64,000 nt of DNA, from assembly GCA_932294295.1 (NCBI GenBank), contig OW028584.1:36651969-36715968 (forward strand), given 5' to 3'. The translations under genes were made by a program, and so were the position numbers. Below are positions 28,001 through 34,000 of the stretch, one piece after another (position 1 is the stretch's first letter; every line of letters starts with the position of its first letter). The notes below the pieces were generated by a model. That model did not search any database and was not told the origin of the DNA. It saw only the letters and a program-made list of their open reading frames with translations. This DNA is from Alitta virens (taxonomy: Eukaryota; Annelida; Polychaeta; Phyllodocida; Nereididae).

Positions 28001-31000
28001 TTTGAAATATTTATCTTTTGATCCACAAACTTTCTATGTTTCATAAGAAATATAACGAACCGCGACTTCGCATAAATGCTAAAAATTCTTTCAGATTGAC
28101 TAAACATTCAATCGGTCTTGGGAGGGATCAAAAATAAAGATACAGGCATGTGTTATACCTTTTTGGAAATGGTATTTCAGCCTTAACAAAACCTGGGTTG
28201 TTTCCATTTGAAATTCTGTAACAATTTTTTTTCTATGGGGAAATAAATGATTGCCTCCCAATAGGAAAATGTGTCCTGAACAGAATGGAGAAGCTTCAAG
28301 GAAAAGTGATTAAAGCGTCTCTCAGCCTAAGTAGATTTTCTGGGACAACACCTTTGCTCAATGCTCTCAATGTTACACAAGAAAATTCAGGAGATATCTG
28401 GCAATGTCTGATAGCAATATTAGATATGTTATTGTCAATTTGATGAAAGAAAGAAAAAAGAAATTCACTGAGCTGGATTCGAACAGATGTCGCCACATTC
28501 ACCAGCACTGCTGCTGTTACCACTCTGCTATCAGATCTGAACGAGGTGCCAAGGTTTTTTTTAAGTGTATGCTTCTGTGTCTATAAATAGCTCGCCAGAG
28601 CAGTGAACGAGAGATGTATTTAGCTTGTGTTACTGCAGTAATACTCCTTTGTTACAAGTTCAATTATGCCTAAAACTTTAATTTATTAACTTTGGAAGTT
28701 GTAACAAAGGACTTTATCCAAATTAACTAAAACTCCAGTTGAATACTGCCTAGGTTAGTTGTGCATAAGAGGCCCCCGTCTACCCTCCCATCTTTCACCC
28801 ACCAAAGTTATTGTTCGTAATATATACCTGGCATTGTTACAAACCATATCTGTCATAGATATATTCATAATTGTGTCATAGGTCGAGACTCTAGATATAA
28901 AAAATGAGTAACACACACCAATGATAACTGCCTTAAATTTTGCAAGTCAAATATGCTGAATGACTTTCAATCAGCAAAATAATTGTACTTGTATCTCCAT
29001 AAAATAAACTTTGGAGGCAACACTCTTCTATCCAGGGTGAAGCAACAATGTGGTATGAAAGGCCTGGGGTCTTTACAAACTGCTATTTGATTACATTCTG
29101 ATGAGTTCATGCATGAAGACTGACAGTTGCAAGATGCTCTTGAGAGACTTTAATAATTTTCACAAAGAACTATTAAAACTGCTTTTAATGCCACCATTAT
29201 AATTTCGATTTTCTCTTTTATTTTCAATGCATTTTTGGTGGAATTGTTCTGCAGGACTTTTCGACCCGCTGTCACTATATGCTATTCCAGCAATAATTGG
29301 CACTGACCCTGATCCTGATTGCATTAATGTATTTCTTTTGATCTTGGTCTTTAATTGTCACATTTACATTCCACTATTCTTATATATGTACATCTCTTAA
29401 TTGAGGCAATAAAATAATAATAATACTATTATTATTATTATTAAGTACGAGACGCTAAGTAAGGTGAAATACCCAGCACAGGATCAAATATGCAGCTCCA
29501 ATTAAGAGCAAGAACAGGGCGATCAGAACTTTTAAGTAATTTCATTATGGTTATATAATTTTAATTTCATTTTGATTATATGATTTATCAATGTACACTT
29601 GTAAGTTGATAATTCTACATCCATTTTCTATTAACAATTTTATAAATTTCAATGTCCTGATTGCTTTAGCAATAGTAATCAAGTATCACTTTTTGTGATA
29701 AGAATAAACCTGTGAAAACTATAGGCTTCACTGTTCATTACAAGGCATTCAATGAATTAGTCAGATATTGATGTGACAGATTTTATTTTGGAGAACAGAA
29801 TGTGTCAGGCCACATGTTTATAACTTTGAAATTGTTTCTTGCAATTTACAGCGGTTTCCTGTGGGCAGCCTGGGGCTGTAGACAATGGCAAATTTCGCTT
29901 AATATCTGGCACTGCTTATGTGTACAAAAGCACAGTGGAAGTCACTTGTGGCCGTGGGTTACAACTCAATGGAACAGCAGTGAGGCAGTGCGATGCAGAT
30001 GGGAACTGGTCGGGAACTGCTCCCAATTGCTTAGGTAAGTAAACATGTCATTAATTTCAACCTATTACTACTATTACAACTACTACTACTGCAACTACTA
30101 TGGTCACAATAAAAAAGACAAGGAAGACTTTTTATTTTTGAAGAACCATGCGAAGGATATGTTTTCTTTTTTAATTATTTTGTGTCTGTGCAATAAATCT
30201 TACTTTTTCATATGTTCTCTCTTTTAGAAATTGAATGTCCATTGCCAGACGTCCCAGCCAATGCGAACGTTACGCACTCAGCTGGGAGATATATTGGAGA
30301 AAAAGCCGTATATGTATGCCAACATGGTTATGATCTTGTTGGCTCAAACATTAGGGTGTGCCAGTCTGATGGGAGCTGGAGTCCATCTCCCAAATGTATA
30401 AGTAAGTTTTATTAAGATTTTCATATGAACGGCAATGTTTGTGATTTTGTTTGCATTAATTAAAACAAAGAGCACATCAAGGTCACAAACCAGAATGTGT
30501 ACGGCCACATGTTTATTACCTTGACATTTCTTTTGGCAATCTACAGGGGTTTCCTGTGGGCAGCCTAGGGCTGTAGACAATGGCAAAGTACGCTTAATAT
30601 CTGGCACTGCTTATGTGTACAAAAGCACAGTGGAAGTCATTTGTGGCCGTGGGTTACAACTCAATGGAACAGCAGTGAGGCAGTGCGAAGCAGATGGGAA
30701 CTGGTCAGGAACTGCTCCCAATTGCTTAGGTAAGTTCCTGAAGACCTAGATAACTACAACTAAATGTATAAGTAAGTTTTATCAAGATTTTTATATGAAC
30801 GACAATGTTTGTGATTTTGTTTGCATTAATTAAAACAAAGAGCACATCGAGGTCACAAACTAATATTTGGTATCAGCAGTTGTTTGGCGCTGTGCAGTTT
30901 ATTAATATAAAGCTGTAAGCTTACTTGCTGCACCCCACTGGAGGCTTTTCATGCAAAAAGTATTTCTTTATACTACTGACCATAACAACTTAAAATGTTC

Positions 31001-34000
31001 AGTAGTTATGTCATTGGCTTAAAACTATTTTGAATGTGAACCCTTTGAAGTTATAAACAAATTCATGAATTCTTAGTTCACATGTATGACTGATGTATTT
31101 GCTAAACCTTTGAAAAGCGTTTATATTTATATAAAAGTTGGTCAACAAAAATTTGCTGTCTATTTTAATTTTTAACTCCATTGTTAGTAGAAATATTTTT
31201 TTCTCAAAGATATTTCTGTCCATACTCTCATCTGATTTTGTTGATATTTTCAACTTGCTATCTCTCATTTTCATACAGCAATTTCAGGTCTGCCTATAAC
31301 AACAATTGTGATATCCGTTGGTGCTTCGCTGGCTGTCTTGATCATTGTGTTTGTCATTTTCTTCTGGTGAGTAGAAAAAAATTGCTGTACAGCTTTAAAA
31401 CCCTCAAAATTTGATATGAGTTACAGTTGCCTATTTAACGGAAAAGTTTTTGTATTCTGTTTAGATTTGCTCTATATAATAAAAGGTAAAAGAATAATTA
31501 ACGTTGATGCCATGAGAGAAATTACAAATTTAATTGAAGATGATGAAAATTATTGTTTACATTGCAATCATCACTCAGCCGAGGGAAGTTCAAGTGTGGA
31601 AGGAGACCACCCAATGAAGAAGTTCATTATGAGGACATTGATGAATACCATATCTATAATTACATTGACCCAAGTGCAATACAACAACCAGAGCAACATG
31701 CCAGGTAAAAATCTTTTAGTGAAACAATATAGCGAAACATTTAGAAATGAAATATGTTATCGCGTTAATTCGTAATTTTTCAACCAAAGTTCAGGTTATT
31801 GTAATTTTATATTGATTGAAAGATTATTTATCTTATTTTTAAAGAAATGTTGCTGTTCCAATGGAGGACTTAAGATCACAGGAAGGAGCTTCACGGAGAA
31901 ATGGCTCGGATGAAGATAATAGGGATGAGGATGAGGATGGATACTTGCAAGCCAGGTACTTCTTTCTTCTTTTATAGGAGATGGTCTCTCACATATTGCA
32001 TAGTTCTTGATTAAAGTATTCATGAGCCCACTAAATGCACACCAGTCATATCTTAGATGCACGAAACTATTCTATAAAGCTGTCTGGTTTACATAATTTA
32101 TTATTGCAAAAGTATTTCTAACAAAATAAATAAAGCAAAGAAAACTGAATTTTTCTTTTCAATAATGTAGCAGGTATATGCATATTCAGTTGAAACATTT
32201 ATGTCATGGTAATCAATTGAAATGAATGACAGTTGTAATAATCTGTCTTCAGAAGACACAATGTAGAGAACACAGAGGCAAAGGAGCAGTCAGAAGGAAA
32301 ATGTGAAGCAAGTGGTGGACAGGAAGAGTCAGTGGAAGAGGCTTATGATGACGTGGCCAGGTAAGGATCTTGAGATAACAGTGGATTTGAGAGCAAGACT
32401 AGATATATTGGCTAACCCTTGCAAAGCAGAACTAGATTAATAGGCTACAGTAAGCTTTTATAGACTCTAGTAAGCTTTTACAGACTCTAGTAAGCTTTTC
32501 CTGTATGACTTTCAGAAGTGATGATCTAAGAAGAGGGACTTCAGCAGAAGCACGGGATGTGAACGGTGAAACAGCAGATGAACATTATGACGATGTGGCC
32601 AGGTAATATGGCATGAATAATAATTGAATATTAGAAAATAGCATGGGCTCTAGACTCCATGTGCCCGTATTTGACATTCCCTGGCTTGGTTGTTGTCGCA
32701 ATTTGTAAAATTATAGCATATTATTCAGATTCACTGTTGAAAACATCTATATCTTAGCACTAACTGACTTCTATTAACTGAGAATAATTATACCATTCGT
32801 GTTGAAATGTCATCACCTTCATATGTTTGCAACGGTGGTGTCTCACAGACTTTTGTGTTCTGTATACTCTACAGGGTGTTACCATCATGTTGTAACACTA
32901 TCATGGTTGCCTCACCGAAGAAATGTACCCCAGGCAAATCTCGCAAAGTTGAGGTATTATCATAATTTATTCATGTGGCTCACGTGGTCAGAGCTGTCAA
33001 ACCAACACAATTGTGATATCCACTCGTATGGAGTGTTAAAACAGTTTACCTTGTTCAGAATCAGTTTTCATTGCTTCAAGTAATGTATTAACACAACTTC
33101 CAGAGTAAACGAAACCCCCGTGGTTCATGGTGGTTGTTCCCACTGCAACGGATGTTTACCCTTTTGAGTGATCTCATTGGCCAGGGTTGGTCAGGTCATG
33201 TCACAACAGGGTCAACTAATTTAAATATAACGTTTGGCTCTCTGCTGATTGGCGAGTTTGGAGCCCAATCTCGACTTATTTACTGGAGCCTTTGCTGGAG
33301 TGGGTTGCCTTGGGGTAATTACCAAATAATGGGGTAAAATGCTATAACATCTGTTTGGGTGATCGGATCTTCACCAAATTTGGTTTGTATTCTCTTCAGT
33401 TTGTTGCCATCAAATTTCATAATTGCAATGGGGTAATTACCCTGCGATGAGGTAAATCCTATAACTTATGTTTGGGTGATCCCATCTTAAATTTGGTTTG
33501 TAGTACAGGGTGTCTATGTTAAATTTAAATTAAATTGGAAGGGCCTTGTACTAGTTGTCTATGCTGACTGCTGAGGCAAGTAAAAGATCCCACCCATGGG
33601 GTAAATGTGTAACATGGTGTGGATTCCCAGCCTTGTCATGTCATCATTACATCTGCCTCTATCTTTTGTGGTTGCTTTTGGATAATACCCCCCAAAAAAG
33701 GATGAAATTAGTTTGTATGTTTACTTGGGTCGACGTTTTGCCAGAAGCTTTAACTAACAGAAGTTGCTATTGAAAGGTGGAAAATAGTAGGCTATTTGCT
33801 ATTGAGTAATGCTTGGAGACTTGGGATTAATTTTCTTTTTTGGACAAGTCTGTACTGCACTATGCTTTTTATGAAAAATATGGTCAGGAAAAAAGTGTAA
33901 AGCATTTCCTGATACATTTTGGGCAACAAATTGTACTTTCCTATGCTTAAGCAATTCCTTAATCCAAGCTTTCGGTAGCTATAGAGCAATTGACCTGCAT

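Larger units (their letters stand above)
23350..29851. other. Receptor intron 9 (6.5 kb)
   Basis: No receptor exon is seen here. Holds a large GATA array (24782-25382), a decayed LINE (26390-26900) with an inverted partner piece (28050-28200), a full-length SINE (27077-27352), a tRNA-like SINE head (28465-28545) and a LINE-type AAT tail (29250-29450). Confidence 0.6.
29790..30875 (+). repeat. Partial tandem duplication of the CCP2-CCP3 exon block
   Basis: The block from about 29790 (upstream intron, exon 10, exon 11, start of intron 11) recurs from about 30488. Exons 10 and 12 are 695 bases apart, but the downstream intron match (30392 onward against 30762 onward) is only 370 bases apart. 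The second copy has therefore lost about 325 bases, namely intron 10 and nearly all of the exon 11 copy. Its last ten coding bases and donor survive at 30762-30780. Confidence 0.88.

Noticed and set aside
28465..28545. Possible functional tRNA gene (-)
   Set aside because: Good A and B boxes but no acceptor stem pairing; SINE head or pseudogene preferred.
31416..31775. 119-codon open frame (+)
   Set aside because: A shadow of receptor exon 14 in another frame, extended into both introns.
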